DNA of 64,000 nt from positions 124,001-188,000 of the forward strand of contig KB906755.1 of NCBI GenBank assembly GCA_000381605.1. The letters run 5' to 3'. Of this stretch, positions 54,038 to 63,916 are shown piece after piece. A program made the position numbers and the translations under genes. The DNA comes from Acidobacteriaceae bacterium KBS 89. Lineage in GTDB: Bacteria; Acidobacteriota; Terriglobia; Terriglobales; Acidobacteriaceae. Positions within the stretch are counted from its first letter, which is position 1; every line of letters starts with the position of its first letter. The notes under the pieces are model-generated. The model did no database searches. It was not told the origin of the DNA and worked only from the letters and a program-made list of their open reading frames with translations.

Positions 54038-55285
54038 ATGGACGATCGACTAGCAGAAGCCGTGATTGCCACCCTTCGCGGAGGGGAGACGGATGCCAGC
54101 TTTGGTCTGCTTGCAGGGTTTGACTATCGAACATGGGTTGGAGTCTATGACTGGCTGGATGCCAGTGGTCTTGCGCTGTATTTCCTTGACCGTGTTCGTA
54201 CCTTGGGTCTTAACTCTGCCATCCCCGATCGAGTGTTACGTCGTCTTGAAGAAAATGCTAATGACAATCGAGAAAAGACGGCCTGCATGTTTGACGATTT
54301 TGTCAGAATCAACCTCGCATTTCAGGCGGCCGGCTTGTCGTACGTCAATCTCAAAGGATTTACTCTAACACCCGAGGTGTCTCCGGACGCCGCTCTACGT
54401 TGTCAGTTTGATCTTGATTTTCTCGTGGCGTCCAGCAACATCCCTGAGTGCGAGAAAATATTAGAGCGCGAAGGGTATTTACTAACGGGTTCTGGTAAGA
54501 ACGTCAAAGAGTTCAAGGCGGGTAGTCGGCACCTGCCGCTGGTGCAGGATTTATATAAAGCGAAGCCACAAAAGTGTGTAGAGATTCACTTTGCCGATCC
54601 CACCGAGAAACATGGCGATATTCTGTGGGGCGACCAACTCTCGCGACGTCGATTGCAGAGATGGAACGAAACAGATTTTCCGGTGCCTTCGACGTGCGAC
54701 AAGTTTCTCGGCATGGCGCTTCATCTGTTCAAGCATCTTCAAAGTGAATGGACCCGCGCCTCATGGATACTTGAATTCGCTAACTTCATCGACTTCCATC
54801 GTGATGATGGGGAACTGTGGTTGGAGGTAGAGAAGTATACAGCGCACAATCGGGACGACAAGGTTGCTGTGGGTGCTGCGACCCTCATTGCGCACAGGAG
54901 TTTCGGGATACGTAATCTCCCCGGGACTTTGGCAAGGACCGTCTTTGAGTTGCCTCAACCAGTTCACTTGTGGGTTGAACGCTATGGAGAAAATGTCCTG
55001 TACGCCGCATTTCCTGGTACGAAGCTTTACCTTCTACTCCAAACCTCTCTCTCGGTAGTTGGAGATGCGCAATCACATGTGAGTTTCGCAAAATTATTTC
55101 CCTTACGTCGACCGCCTAAGGTCACCGTTGCCTCGAGAGAAAACAGCCTACTGGTGCGATTGAAGCAACAAAGAGCAGAGCTCAGCTACTTGCTCTTCCG
55201 ATTGCGATTTCACATAACTCAGGGCTTCGCTTACATGATTGAAATATCACGTTGGAAGAAGAGCATCGCCTCATTGCAGAACTGA
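54038..55285 (+). CDS. Nucleotidyltransferase-family protein (NTP_transf_5-like)
   Basis: This 415-residue protein resembles the uncharacterised nucleotidyltransferase family seen in lasso-peptide, HprK-related and exopolysaccharide clusters. The key region is [20 protein letters not shown] followed by FDLDFLV (Asp-x-Asp, the metal-binding pair). The helical N-terminus covers residues 1-90; C-terminal domains are helical. The start ATG 54038 has a good GGGGAGG site; the longer open frame upstream lies in the cytochrome gene. Confidence 0.75.
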   Translation: MDDRLAEAVIATLRGGETDASFGLLAGFDYRTWVGVYDWLDASGLALYFLDRVRTLGLNSAIPDRVLRRLEENANDNREKTACMFDDFVRINLAFQAAGLSYVNLKGFTLTPEVSPDAALRCQFDLDFLVASSNIPECEKILEREGYLLTGSGKNVKEFKAGSRHLPLVQDLYKAKPQKCVEIHFADPTEKHGDILWGDQLSRRRLQRWNETDFPVPSTCDKFLGMALHLFKHLQSEWTRASWILEFANFIDFHRDDGELWLEVEKYTAHNRDDKVAVGAATLIAHRSFGIRNLPGTLARTVFELPQPVHLWVERYGENVLYAAFPGTKLYLLLQTSLSVVGDAQSHVSFAKLFPLRRPPKVTVASRENSLLVRLKQQRAELSYLLFRLRFHITQGFAYMIEISRWKKSIASLQN

Positions 55286-55454
55286 ACGTCACTGATTCAA
55301 TTGCTTTGACGGACTTATCGCGAAGTGCAGTACGCAGGAATGGATGAACAGGGAAGGTCACTAATACCTAAGTGACAGGGCGAAGCTGTAAGTGGGTTTT
55401 TAAAAGTGGTTTGTAGTGGTATGCCCAGACGCGAGTAGCAGCCCGGGAGTTTCA

Positions 55455-56012
55455 ATGGCACAAGAAGGAAACAAATCGGCAGACTGCACGCGGCTTTCAC
55501 TGAACTGGTATGCGCTTCACATACGATCCAGACACGAAAAACGCGTTGCCGAACGGTTAGGTTCGCAATCGTTGGAGACGTTTCTACCTTTGCACCGGAG
55601 CCGGCACACATGGAAGAACGGAGTACATGTCGATGTAGACCTGCCCCTTTTCCCTTGTTACCTTTTTGCCAGAGCGTCTATCTATGATCGAATTCGACTG
55701 TTGCAGCATCCTGGAGTGCTTGGATTTGCAGCGTCGTCGGCGAGGCCAACGGTTATTCCCGATGAAGAGATTTCAGTATTGCGCACGGCAACAGAGAGCC
55801 TGAAGGCGGAGCCTCATCCCTATCTGAACAACGGGGACGCGGTGCGCATCGTGTCCGGACCCCTGACTGGAATGAGAGGAATTCTGACGCGACGCAAACA
55901 GGAGTATCGCGTCGTTCTCTCCATTGAAGCCATCATGAGATCGATTGTGGTTGAGGTGAGCGAGTTCGATATCGAACCGCAGGAAAAGAAGCGGCTAGCG
56001 GCTGGGGCATGA
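55455..56012 (+). CDS. NusG-family transcription antitermination factor (RfaH/UpxY-like)
   Basis: This 185-residue NusG paralogue has an NGN domain (SLNWYALHIRSRHEKRVAERL, LPLFPCYLFARAS) and a KOW domain (NGDAVRIVSGPLTGMRGILTRR). Such specialised NusG proteins head polysaccharide operons and stop premature termination. It precedes the export genes and has GGGAG just before ATG 55455. The upstream 169 nt may contain its loading site. Confidence 0.86.
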   Translation: MAQEGNKSADCTRLSLNWYALHIRSRHEKRVAERLGSQSLETFLPLHRSRHTWKNGVHVDVDLPLFPCYLFARASIYDRIRLLQHPGVLGFAASSARPTVIPDEEISVLRTATESLKAEPHPYLNNGDAVRIVSGPLTGMRGILTRRKQEYRVVLSIEAIMRSIVVEVSEFDIEPQEKKRLAAGA

Positions 56013-56043
56013 TCGTGAAGAGAGATAAGGGCAGGATAGACAA

Positions 56044-59013
56044 GTGACTATTGTGCAAGACCGATTTGTGATTCGGGGGCGGGCAGCACGACTGTGTTTG
56101 GCGTTGGGTCTTAGTTGCTTCCTCCTTTCGTTAACAGCGTTGGCTCAACAATCACAAACGCCGACATTGCCAGCTCTGCCATCTGCTTTGCCATCTGCCC
56201 CACTTCCTACCCCAGCGCGAACTGCAGCCGCGGCCGAGAATGACAGAGATAATGCTGCAAATACGAAAGCCGCTGCGCCGACTACTACCCAAAACACGAC
56301 TGGCATTCTGACCGCCAGCCAGATCATTGCAATTGTGCAGGCGCGGCCCGAGTTGATCGTTGATATCAAGCAGGTGATGGCAGATTATTTGGAGCAACAG
56401 GGGAACCCCGTCCAAGTCGATACAATTACGGATGACGCGATGTACAAGGGAATTGCGTCAGATGCTGGTCTGCGCGGCGCTATCAGCATCTGGTTGCGAG
56501 CTCGAGGGTATATTACGGATTCGGACTTCGACAAGTCGGATATGGATCCGAAGAGTTCCGACGATCTTACAAACAATGTTGCTGACGTCGCTTTACAAGG
56601 GCTTCCAAGTTCTCTGCCTGGAAGTAGTAGTTCCGTCGACTCAGCACTCCTTGATCCCAATAGAACGCAGAATGGCCTTTCTGGTGCCCATGGAAATCAA
56701 GTGAGAAGGACCACGACACGACAGCCGGGAAGAGAATCGACTCCAACGACCAAGCCCGATCGAAACAGCCCAAGTGCCGTCGAGGTCGTGCATCAAACTG
56801 CTCCGTACAATCTGCAATCTCTTCGCGATCTTTATACGCAGGTTCCTGAACAAACTGTGAAGCTCAAGCGCTTTGGTTCCGAGATGTTTCTGGAGCGTGG
56901 CCTCGCCACGAAACAGATGACTGTCGATATTCCAATAGGTCCCGACTACATCCTTGGGGTCGGAGACGGGCTCATCATTAATTTATGGGGAGGTGTTTCA
57001 CAAAGCTTTTCGCGGACTGTCGATCGTGAAGGTAAGATCGCTCTGCCCGAAGCTGGGACGATTGTTGTGGCGGGCCTATCCCTTGAACGGACGCAAGCTT
57101 TGATCCAGTCAGCTTTGAGTCAACAGTACAGAGATGCCAAAGTAGCTGTGACGATCGCCCGACTTCGCACTGTCAGGGTGTATGTTGTGGGCGACGTTCA
57201 GAGACCGGGTGCTTACGATATCAGTTCCTTATCGACACCTCTTAATGCGCTGTACGCAGCAGGAGGGCCAACAGGTGTTGGTTCGCTACGTGTGGCACGT
57301 CACTTCCGTGGCAAGCAACTGGTTCGCGAGGTGGATCTCTACGATTTTCTGTTGCGGGGCGTACGGCCAGACACCGAAAGAATCGAGGATGGAGATACGA
57401 TTCTGGCTTCGCCCGTAGGGAGGCAAGTCGCGGTCGCCGGGATGGTGAAACGGCCCGCGATCTATGAGCTGAAGGACGAGACGAGACTGTCCGATGTAGT
57501 GAACGATGCAGGTGGCCTCCTGGTAACTGCTGCATTGACCCACATCACTATCGAACGGGTCGAGGCACATGGGCACCGAACTACGTTGAATCTGAATCTG
57601 CCCGAGGGCAGCACCGTGGAGTCGTCTCGTAAGCTACTGGAGGCGTTTGTTATTCAGGATGGGGATCGAGTGACCATTGCTCCAATTCTGCCTTACAGCG
57701 AGAAGGTGATTTACATAGAGGGACATGTAGTTCGCCCGGGAAAGTTCCCCTATAGGGAGGATATGAAGCTTAGCGATATCCTTCGTTCCTATCAGGACTT
57801 GCTGCCTGAACCTGCTGATCGGGGTGAGATCATCCGGCTCCTTCCTCCTGATTTACGGCCCGAAGCGGTCGATTTCAACATCCCAGATGTATTGGCCGGC
57901 AACGAGCAGATTAAACTCCAACCATTTGACACAATTCGTATTTCGGGGCGATACGAGGTGGATGGCCCAAAGGTTTATGTGCATGGGGAGGTGCATCATC
58001 CGGGAATGTACCCGCTCTCCCAAGGGATGACCGTGGCGCAGCTTGTACGAATGGCTGGCGGGTTCAATCGGAGCGCGCTACTTACTGACGCCGACTTGGC
58101 TAGTTATGACGTTAAGGACGGCAAGCAAGTGTTGAGTCGGAGAGATACAGTCAAAATTGGTGAGGCCGTAAAGAACGTCGACTCGAATGCAGACGTACTG
58201 CTGAAGGCTGGGGACGTTTTAACCATTCATCAGATATCCGGGTGGAATGACATTGGAGCGTCTGTGACTTTGGAAGGAGAGGTTACCTATCCGGGTCCAT
58301 ATGGAATACAGGAGGGCGAGAGACTAAGTTCCGTCTTGAAACGCGCCGGTGGACTCCGAGCCACGGCATACCCGACAGGAGCGGTTCTTTCTCGCAATCA
58401 AGTCAAGGAACTTGAAGATAAGAGTAGGAACGAATTAATCCATCAGATAGAGACCACGCCGGCGGGCGCTAAGCTCGCTCCAAGCCTCTCCGCGCAAGAT
58501 GATGCTGCAACGCTGCAGCTCCTGATCCAACAGCAGAAGGAGGTAGTGGAGCGGCTGCGAAACCAACCGGCCATAGGGCGTCTCGTTATCAAGATTAGTG
58601 CAGACATTGCAAGTTGGGAGGGGACGCCTGCAGATATAGAGTTGCGCAGCGGGGACGTGCTTACTATTCCAAAGAAGCCAGGTTTCGTTCTAGTCAGCGG
58701 CCAGGTCTATAACGCGTCGGCCATTACCTTTGTTCCGGGTAAAAATGCGGGTTGGTATCTCAAACGTGCGGGAGGGAGCACCGAGGGCGGCAACATGAAA
58801 GAAGTTCTTGTCATTCGTGCCAATGGTTTGGTCGTAGGTCGGCGATCCGGCGAGTGGTATGACCCAAGCGTTCTCGAGACAAAACTTGAGCCCGGGGACG
58901 TTGTTGTTGTACCCCAAAAGGTCTTTGGAGGGTCGGCGCTTTTGAGGAACCTATTTGCTTCCGCCCAAATACTCTCGTCTGTTGGGTTCGCGGCGGCTCT
59001 TGCACTGCACTAG
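56044..59013 (+). CDS. SLBB-domain polysaccharide export protein (Wza-like)
   Basis: This 989-residue outer-envelope export protein begins with a signal peptide (about 15-34, LCLALGLSCFLLSLTALA) and a Pro/Ala/Ser/Thr-rich region. The poly-export domain includes YILGVGDGLIINLWGG and GKIALPEAGTIVVAGLSL. Several SLBB domains follow (VRVYVVGDVQRPGAYDI, VYVHGEVHHPGMYPLSQGM, VTLEGEVTYPGPYGIQEGE). The protein is much longer than E. coli Wza and probably spans the periplasm. It forms the export channel for the exopolysaccharide. The start is GTG 56044. Confidence 0.88.
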   Translation: MTIVQDRFVIRGRAARLCLALGLSCFLLSLTALAQQSQTPTLPALPSALPSAPLPTPARTAAAAENDRDNAANTKAAAPTTTQNTTGILTASQIIAIVQARPELIVDIKQVMADYLEQQGNPVQVDTITDDAMYKGIASDAGLRGAISIWLRARGYITDSDFDKSDMDPKSSDDLTNNVADVALQGLPSSLPGSSSSVDSALLDPNRTQNGLSGAHGNQVRRTTTRQPGRESTPTTKPDRNSPSAVEVVHQTAPYNLQSLRDLYTQVPEQTVKLKRFGSEMFLERGLATKQMTVDIPIGPDYILGVGDGLIINLWGGVSQSFSRTVDREGKIALPEAGTIVVAGLSLERTQALIQSALSQQYRDAKVAVTIARLRTVRVYVVGDVQRPGAYDISSLSTPLNALYAAGGPTGVGSLRVARHFRGKQLVREVDLYDFLLRGVRPDTERIEDGDTILASPVGRQVAVAGMVKRPAIYELKDETRLSDVVNDAGGLLVTAALTHITIERVEAHGHRTTLNLNLPEGSTVESSRKLLEAFVIQDGDRVTIAPILPYSEKVIYIEGHVVRPGKFPYREDMKLSDILRSYQDLLPEPADRGEIIRLLPPDLRPEAVDFNIPDVLAGNEQIKLQPFDTIRISGRYEVDGPKVYVHGEVHHPGMYPLSQGMTVAQLVRMAGGFNRSALLTDADLASYDVKDGKQVLSRRDTVKIGEAVKNVDSNADVLLKAGDVLTIHQISGWNDIGASVTLEGEVTYPGPYGIQEGERLSSVLKRAGGLRATAYPTGAVLSRNQVKELEDKSRNELIHQIETTPAGAKLAPSLSAQDDAATLQLLIQQQKEVVERLRNQPAIGRLVIKISADIASWEGTPADIELRSGDVLTIPKKPGFVLVSGQVYNASAITFVPGKNAGWYLKRAGGSTEGGNMKEVLVIRANGLVVGRRSGEWYDPSVLETKLEPGDVVVVPQKVFGGSALLRNLFASAQILSSVGFAAALALH

Positions 59014-59159
59014 TTATCTATGCTGCCAATTGATCTCCAGTCGTCCTCGTCTCTTGAAGAACGACCTCGCTCTGCCGCGAATATGGATCATGTCTCTGTG
59101 GGCCATTCCGCAGAGAGAAAAATATGGGCTTGTGAACTAGCAATATTGAGGTATGGCTG

Positions 59160-60449
59160 ATGCCAACAGGATCATTGGAGCAACTGCCTCAAATACAGGA
59201 ACAAAGGGGGCAGAACCTGCCACAAGCAGTGCACAAAAAGGCGAACTGGGTAACGAACACGTCGCTTTTCTGGGACCATCGACGTATGTTCCTACGCGTC
59301 GCAATGGTGGTATTTGTTCTGAGTATCTTGTTTGCATTGACCTTACCGAAAGAATTTGTGTCAACTGCACGGATCATGCCTCCCGAGCAGGGAGGAAGTA
59401 GCGCCGCGATGCTCGCCGCATTGGTTGGTAAGGGTTCCGCCGGTGGACTGGCTGGTCTTGCGGGAAGTCTGCTCGGTGCAAAGAATAACGGCGCCATGTT
59501 TGTGGCTCTGTTGCATAGTGGAACAGTCAGTGGGCATCTGATAGATCGCTTCGATCTGCAGAGGGTCTATCACAAGAAATACCGCATCGATACGGCGAAA
59601 CGACTCGGTCGTTTGACGAAGATAACCGTGGACACCAAGAGTGGCGTAATTACAATCGTCGTCACCGACGAAACGCGCGAACGCGCGCGTGACCTTGCAC
59701 AGGGGTATCTGGATGAGCTCAACAGTCTCGTTGCCAGGGTGAATACTTCGTCCGCACATCGCGAACGGGAGTTCATAGAGCAGCGCCTGAATACCGTGCA
59801 GGCTGAACTGCAACGCGCGCAATTGGAGTTGAGTGACTTCTCTAGCAAGAACACCACCATCGACATTAGGGAGCAGACACGGGCAACGGTGGAAGCGGGC
59901 GCAAAGCTCGAAGGTCAGCTCATTGCAAGCGAGTCTGAGCTTAATTCCTTGCGCCAGATCTATGGAAACCAGAACGTGCGAGTGCGTGCCGCAGAGGCGA
60001 GAAATACCGTCCTAAAGCGAGAACTTCAGCGCGCCAATGTAGGAAGCGGCCAGGACTTGGACGGAGGCGGTGTTGATAGTGGTATTCACCCCTACCCAGC
60101 CTTACGCCAGCTTCCACAGTTAGGTGCTAAGTGGGCCAATCTCTATCGAACTGTTCGTGTCCATGAGACAGTCTTTGACCTGCTCTCAGAAGAATATGAG
60201 ACGGCGCGGATCGAAGAGGTAAAGTCGATTCCAACGGTAAATGTTATCGACTTTCCTGGGCTTCCTGAGAGAAAAACGGGGCCTCATCGAACCTTGATCG
60301 TCCTAATATCGACATTTCTTGCAACTGTATTGACTGCGGTGTATCTGCTGGTAAGACGCTCATGGCTGGAGATGGACGAACAGGATGCACGTCGCGTCCT
60401 AGTCGCGCGGATCGGGGCAACAATGCGAAATAGGTGGGGTCGTGGTTAG
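59160..60449 (+). CDS. Wzz/chain-length determinant protein
   Basis: This 429-residue inner-membrane protein has transmembrane helices near residues 44-64 (MFLRVAMVVFVLSILFALTL) and near 385-405 (LIVLISTFLATVLTAVYLLV), with a periplasmic coiled-coil in between. The C-terminal PxxP-like motif (LPERKTGPHR) precedes TM2, as in Wzz proteins. It controls polymer length with the SLBB protein. No tyrosine kinase domain is fused. Start ATG 59160. Confidence 0.84.
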   Translation: MPTGSLEQLPQIQEQRGQNLPQAVHKKANWVTNTSLFWDHRRMFLRVAMVVFVLSILFALTLPKEFVSTARIMPPEQGGSSAAMLAALVGKGSAGGLAGLAGSLLGAKNNGAMFVALLHSGTVSGHLIDRFDLQRVYHKKYRIDTAKRLGRLTKITVDTKSGVITIVVTDETRERARDLAQGYLDELNSLVARVNTSSAHREREFIEQRLNTVQAELQRAQLELSDFSSKNTTIDIREQTRATVEAGAKLEGQLIASESELNSLRQIYGNQNVRVRAAEARNTVLKRELQRANVGSGQDLDGGGVDSGIHPYPALRQLPQLGAKWANLYRTVRVHETVFDLLSEEYETARIEEVKSIPTVNVIDFPGLPERKTGPHRTLIVLISTFLATVLTAVYLLVRRSWLEMDEQDARRVLVARIGATMRNRWGRG

Positions 60450-60481
60450 TATGGGCAATCTGTTGGAAACATGCGTCATAT

Positions 60482-61882
60482 ATGAAACTCAATGACCAGC
60501 TAGGCTCGCTCATGAGCGACAGACGGGGGCGGGGGTATGCGAATGCCGTCTACGGAGTTGCGGATTATCTGGCCTTACCGATAGGAATGTTGCTGGCGGC
60601 TCCATTCCTGTTGAGACATTTAGGCACTGGCCAATATGGGGTGTGGATCTTGGCAACTGCGGCGGTTAGCAGCGGTGGAATCATCTCTACAAGCTTCGGT
60701 GATGCCGCCATCAAATATGTCGGAGAGTGCCGTGGCCGAGAGGATGTGTCAGGCGTTATGCGCATTGTGCGCAATATGCTTTCAATTAATTTGACACTGA
60801 GCGGCATCTTGGCGATTACCCTTTGGTTCCTGGCACCTTTTGTGACTCGTCACATCGTGAAGAGCGACCTTGACCTCCAAGCAACGTGCCTGAAATCCCT
60901 TCGCATCGGGAGCGGGTTGCTCTTAGTGAAATCGATCGAAAGTGTCTTTAGCAGTGCGCTTCGTGCTTTTGAAACCTATGGATCAACCGTTCGAATCGGG
61001 ATTTGCTCTCGGAGCGCAGCCCTTGTAGCTGCAATTGTGCTGACCGAATATGGACGTAATATCGTCTGGATTATGGTCGCTACGTTGCTGATTGCAACCT
61101 CAGGTATGATGGCGCAAGCGCTGGCCCTTCAAAGGAAGATCGGGAGTTTTTCTCCGATACCGGCGTGGCACCCGAAGACAGTCTCCCATATCGCTTCATT
61201 TGGAACGTTCAGTTGGTTGCAGGCTATAGCCGGTGTGGCATTCAGCCAGGCTGATCGGTTCTGCGTGGGCTTCTTTATGGGTGCCCCGGCGGTTGCTTAT
61301 TACGGTCTTTGTGTTCAGGCAGCTCAACCGATCCACGGCCTGATCGCGTCCGGAATGCACTTCATGTTTCCGCACCTGAGTGCCCGCTATTCCGTTGCGC
61401 CGATTTCTGAGATAAGACGTAAGGTGATCGTGGCAATCAAAGTCAACATTATGTTGGTCGCTGGCCTCTCATTACCTGTCATGGTTCTGGGCAGGAATGT
61501 CCTCACAAGATGGATTGGGACGGCATTTGGCCAGCAACCGCCACTAATGTTCCCGCTAATTGTTTGCAGTTTCGCATTGCTGGGACTGAACGTCACTGCG
61601 CACTATGCCCTGCTTGCTGTGGGGCACGTGAGAGTTGTGACATATCTCAACCTCGTCGCGGGGGTAGGCGTGCTGGTTTTCATGGCGCTGTTGCTCCCTA
61701 AACTCGGATTGCAGGGGGCGGCAATGGCGAGGCTAAGCTATGGGCCGATTACTTGCCTGGCGTATTTCCAGTTATACCGGGTCATCTGGCGTGCCGAATC
61801 GCACACGTCTATGCCACAGCCACCAATGTATAGAGCAGTTAACCCGGGCACGGAATACTCTACGAGTAAAACGAGCCTATAG
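60482..61882 (+). CDS. Polysaccharide flippase (Wzx/MATE-like, PST family)
   Basis: This integral membrane protein of about 466 residues has 12-14 predicted helices, starting YANAVYGVADYLALPIGMLLAAPF. It translocates lipid-linked oligosaccharide units to the periplasm. The start is ambiguous: ATG 60482, with GTG 60434 upstream and ATG 60512 downstream. The upstream options overlap the Wzz gene. Confidence 0.82.
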   Translation: MKLNDQLGSLMSDRRGRGYANAVYGVADYLALPIGMLLAAPFLLRHLGTGQYGVWILATAAVSSGGIISTSFGDAAIKYVGECRGREDVSGVMRIVRNMLSINLTLSGILAITLWFLAPFVTRHIVKSDLDLQATCLKSLRIGSGLLLVKSIESVFSSALRAFETYGSTVRIGICSRSAALVAAIVLTEYGRNIVWIMVATLLIATSGMMAQALALQRKIGSFSPIPAWHPKTVSHIASFGTFSWLQAIAGVAFSQADRFCVGFFMGAPAVAYYGLCVQAAQPIHGLIASGMHFMFPHLSARYSVAPISEIRRKVIVAIKVNIMLVAGLSLPVMVLGRNVLTRWIGTAFGQQPPLMFPLIVCSFALLGLNVTAHYALLAVGHVRVVTYLNLVAGVGVLVFMALLLPKLGLQGAAMARLSYGPITCLAYFQLYRVIWRAESHTSMPQPPMYRAVNPGTEYSTSKTSL

Positions 61883-61891
61883 GTCGACAAG

Positions 61892-62770
61892 TTGAAAACT
61901 CATCCTCAATCCTTAATGAAACATCTTCCTTTTATCTCGATTGTCACACCTTCCTTTAACCAGGGGAGATTTCTCGGCGAGGCGCTGGCGAGCGTCCAGT
62001 TCCAGAACTATAGTAATTGTGAACATCTGATAATTGATGGGATGTCAACGGACGGTTCCATTGATATATTGCGCAACCTGACCTCCGACGGAGGTCTAGC
62101 TAACGTTCATTGGAGTTCTGAGCGAGACAACGGTCAAAGTGAAGCCTTGAACAAGGGGTTTCGACAGGCGAGAGGCGAAATCATAGGTTGGCTGAACTCG
62201 GATGATCGTTACCGGCCCGGTTGCTTTGAGTCTATAGTGCAGGTTTTTGAAAATAATCCCGAGATCGACATCGTCTATGGAGACTACCTCATCGTGGATG
62301 AGTCAGGTAGGCCACTTCAAATTCGCCGTGAGATTGAATTCAACGCTTTCATCCTTCTGTACCATCGCGTTCTATACATCCCGACGACCGCGACGTTTTT
62401 CCGTCGCAGAATATTTGAAGAAGGCAACTGGCTGGACGAAACGCTTCAGTATGCAATGGATTTGGATTTCTTTATTCGCTTATCGGCGCGAGGCTATGTC
62501 TTTAAACATATATCGGCGGTGCTTGCCGATTTTAGGCTACAGCCGAATAGTAAGACGTGCAGTTCTCCCGGACGGCAGAGGCTGGAACATGAGCAAGTTA
62601 TTTTTGCGGCAGCCCCTGTCCTCCGCCGTCTGAAGTCTCTACGAGCAAAGGCAGGCGTGCTTTCCCTTCTTCGGTCGATGGCGAGCGTCAGACGATACTC
62701 CGAAAAGACGTTGAGAGGCTATTACTGGGAACAGTTATGTTCGAAAGGTTCCAACCTGAGTGGTATGTGA
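61892..62770 (+). CDS. Glycosyltransferase family 2
   Basis: This GT-A enzyme of about 292 residues starts SIVTPSFNQGRFLGEALASV and contains the nucleotide/metal motif WLNSDDRYRPG and ERDNGQSEALNKGFR. It probably adds a sugar to the growing repeat unit. The start is TTG 61892 with AGG eight bases upstream, or ATG 61916. Confidence 0.85.
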   Translation: MKTHPQSLMKHLPFISIVTPSFNQGRFLGEALASVQFQNYSNCEHLIIDGMSTDGSIDILRNLTSDGGLANVHWSSERDNGQSEALNKGFRQARGEIIGWLNSDDRYRPGCFESIVQVFENNPEIDIVYGDYLIVDESGRPLQIRREIEFNAFILLYHRVLYIPTTATFFRRRIFEEGNWLDETLQYAMDLDFFIRLSARGYVFKHISAVLADFRLQPNSKTCSSPGRQRLEHEQVIFAAAPVLRRLKSLRAKAGVLSLLRSMASVRRYSEKTLRGYYWEQLCSKGSNLSGM

Positions 62771-62779
62771 AGTGTTGTC

Positions 62780-63916
62780 ATGAACCTTCTAATTACAGCA
62801 ATTTCTTCAGCTACTGGTCCCTCTGGTATCTGCAGACATGCCAGTAATCTTGTGCGTTGCGCCGTGAGCCGCACGGAGATACAGCGAATTACTCTAGCAG
62901 TAGGAAAGTGGCAGGAACCGTATTTTCAGAGATCATTCAAGCTGGAAGACGCAAGACTGTCTGTCGTGTCTGTCGATATAGCGAACGATGCCTTCGCACG
63001 GAATCTGTGGTATCTGCAAAAACTGCCGAACCTTGCCCATGACGTAGCCGCCGACATCGTCCATCTGTCATTCCCCGTTCCCATTCGGCGAAGGTCTCTG
63101 CGGTGTCCTGTTGTTGTTTCGCTGCACGATCTTTATCCCTATGACGAACCGGATAATTTTGGTTTCCCGAAGGTTTTTTTTAATAGAGTGTTCCTCCAAC
63201 AATGTTTGAAAGAGGTCGATAGTATCGCTTGCGTGTCAGAGGCGACTTTATCCAGAGTGAGAGAACGGTTTTCCAGATTGGCTCATAGGAAGGCAGTTGT
63301 GATCTACAACTGCGTGATTATCGGCGCCAATGAATCTGTCTGGACGGCGGGCGAACGATGTCGCTTTGTTCTCATGGTGGCACAGCATCGCGCAAACAAG
63401 AATATCGTGTTGGCAGTCAAGGCCTTTGAAGAACTTCTGCGGAGAAAGACGGTCCAAGAACAAACCATGCTGCTTGTGGTTGGGAACCGCGGACCGGAGA
63501 CGCCCGCGATCGAGTCTGCCATAAAACGGCGGGCTCTCGATAAGAATGTCAGGCTCGTGGATAGTGTCAGTGATGGAGAGTTACGGTGGCTGTATTCGAA
63601 TTGCGAGCTGCTCCTGGCTCCATCATTAGTTGAAGGTTTTGGTCTTCCCGTCGCAGAAGGACTGCTTTGCGGCAGCCGTGTTGTGTGTTCGGATATTCCG
63701 GCGTTTCGCGAGATCGGTGGGGAAGCTTGTCATTATTTTGACCTGCATGCAGAGTCAGGCTCCGCGACTATGGTCTCGGTCATTTCCGACGCATTGAGGG
63801 CACCCGTCGGGCCGACAGATACCCACGACAGGTTTTCTTTAGAGCATGTGGCAGGAGAATATGCGGTTCTATATTCGCGATTACAAGAAGCCTCGTTAGG
63901 CACGGTTGGGAGATGA
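62780..63916 (+). CDS. Glycosyltransferase family 4
   Basis: This 378-residue GT-B enzyme has an N-terminal acceptor domain (AISSATGPSGICRHASNLV) and the C-terminal donor motif PSLVEGFGLPVAEGLLCG, with VVCSDIPAFREIGGEA. It is the second glycosyltransferase in the operon. The start is ATG 62780, about 10 nt after the previous gene. Confidence 0.87.
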   Translation: MNLLITAISSATGPSGICRHASNLVRCAVSRTEIQRITLAVGKWQEPYFQRSFKLEDARLSVVSVDIANDAFARNLWYLQKLPNLAHDVAADIVHLSFPVPIRRRSLRCPVVVSLHDLYPYDEPDNFGFPKVFFNRVFLQQCLKEVDSIACVSEATLSRVRERFSRLAHRKAVVIYNCVIIGANESVWTAGERCRFVLMVAQHRANKNIVLAVKAFEELLRRKTVQEQTMLLVVGNRGPETPAIESAIKRRALDKNVRLVDSVSDGELRWLYSNCELLLAPSLVEGFGLPVAEGLLCGSRVVCSDIPAFREIGGEACHYFDLHAESGSATMVSVISDALRAPVGPTDTHDRFSLEHVAGEYAVLYSRLQEASLGTVGR

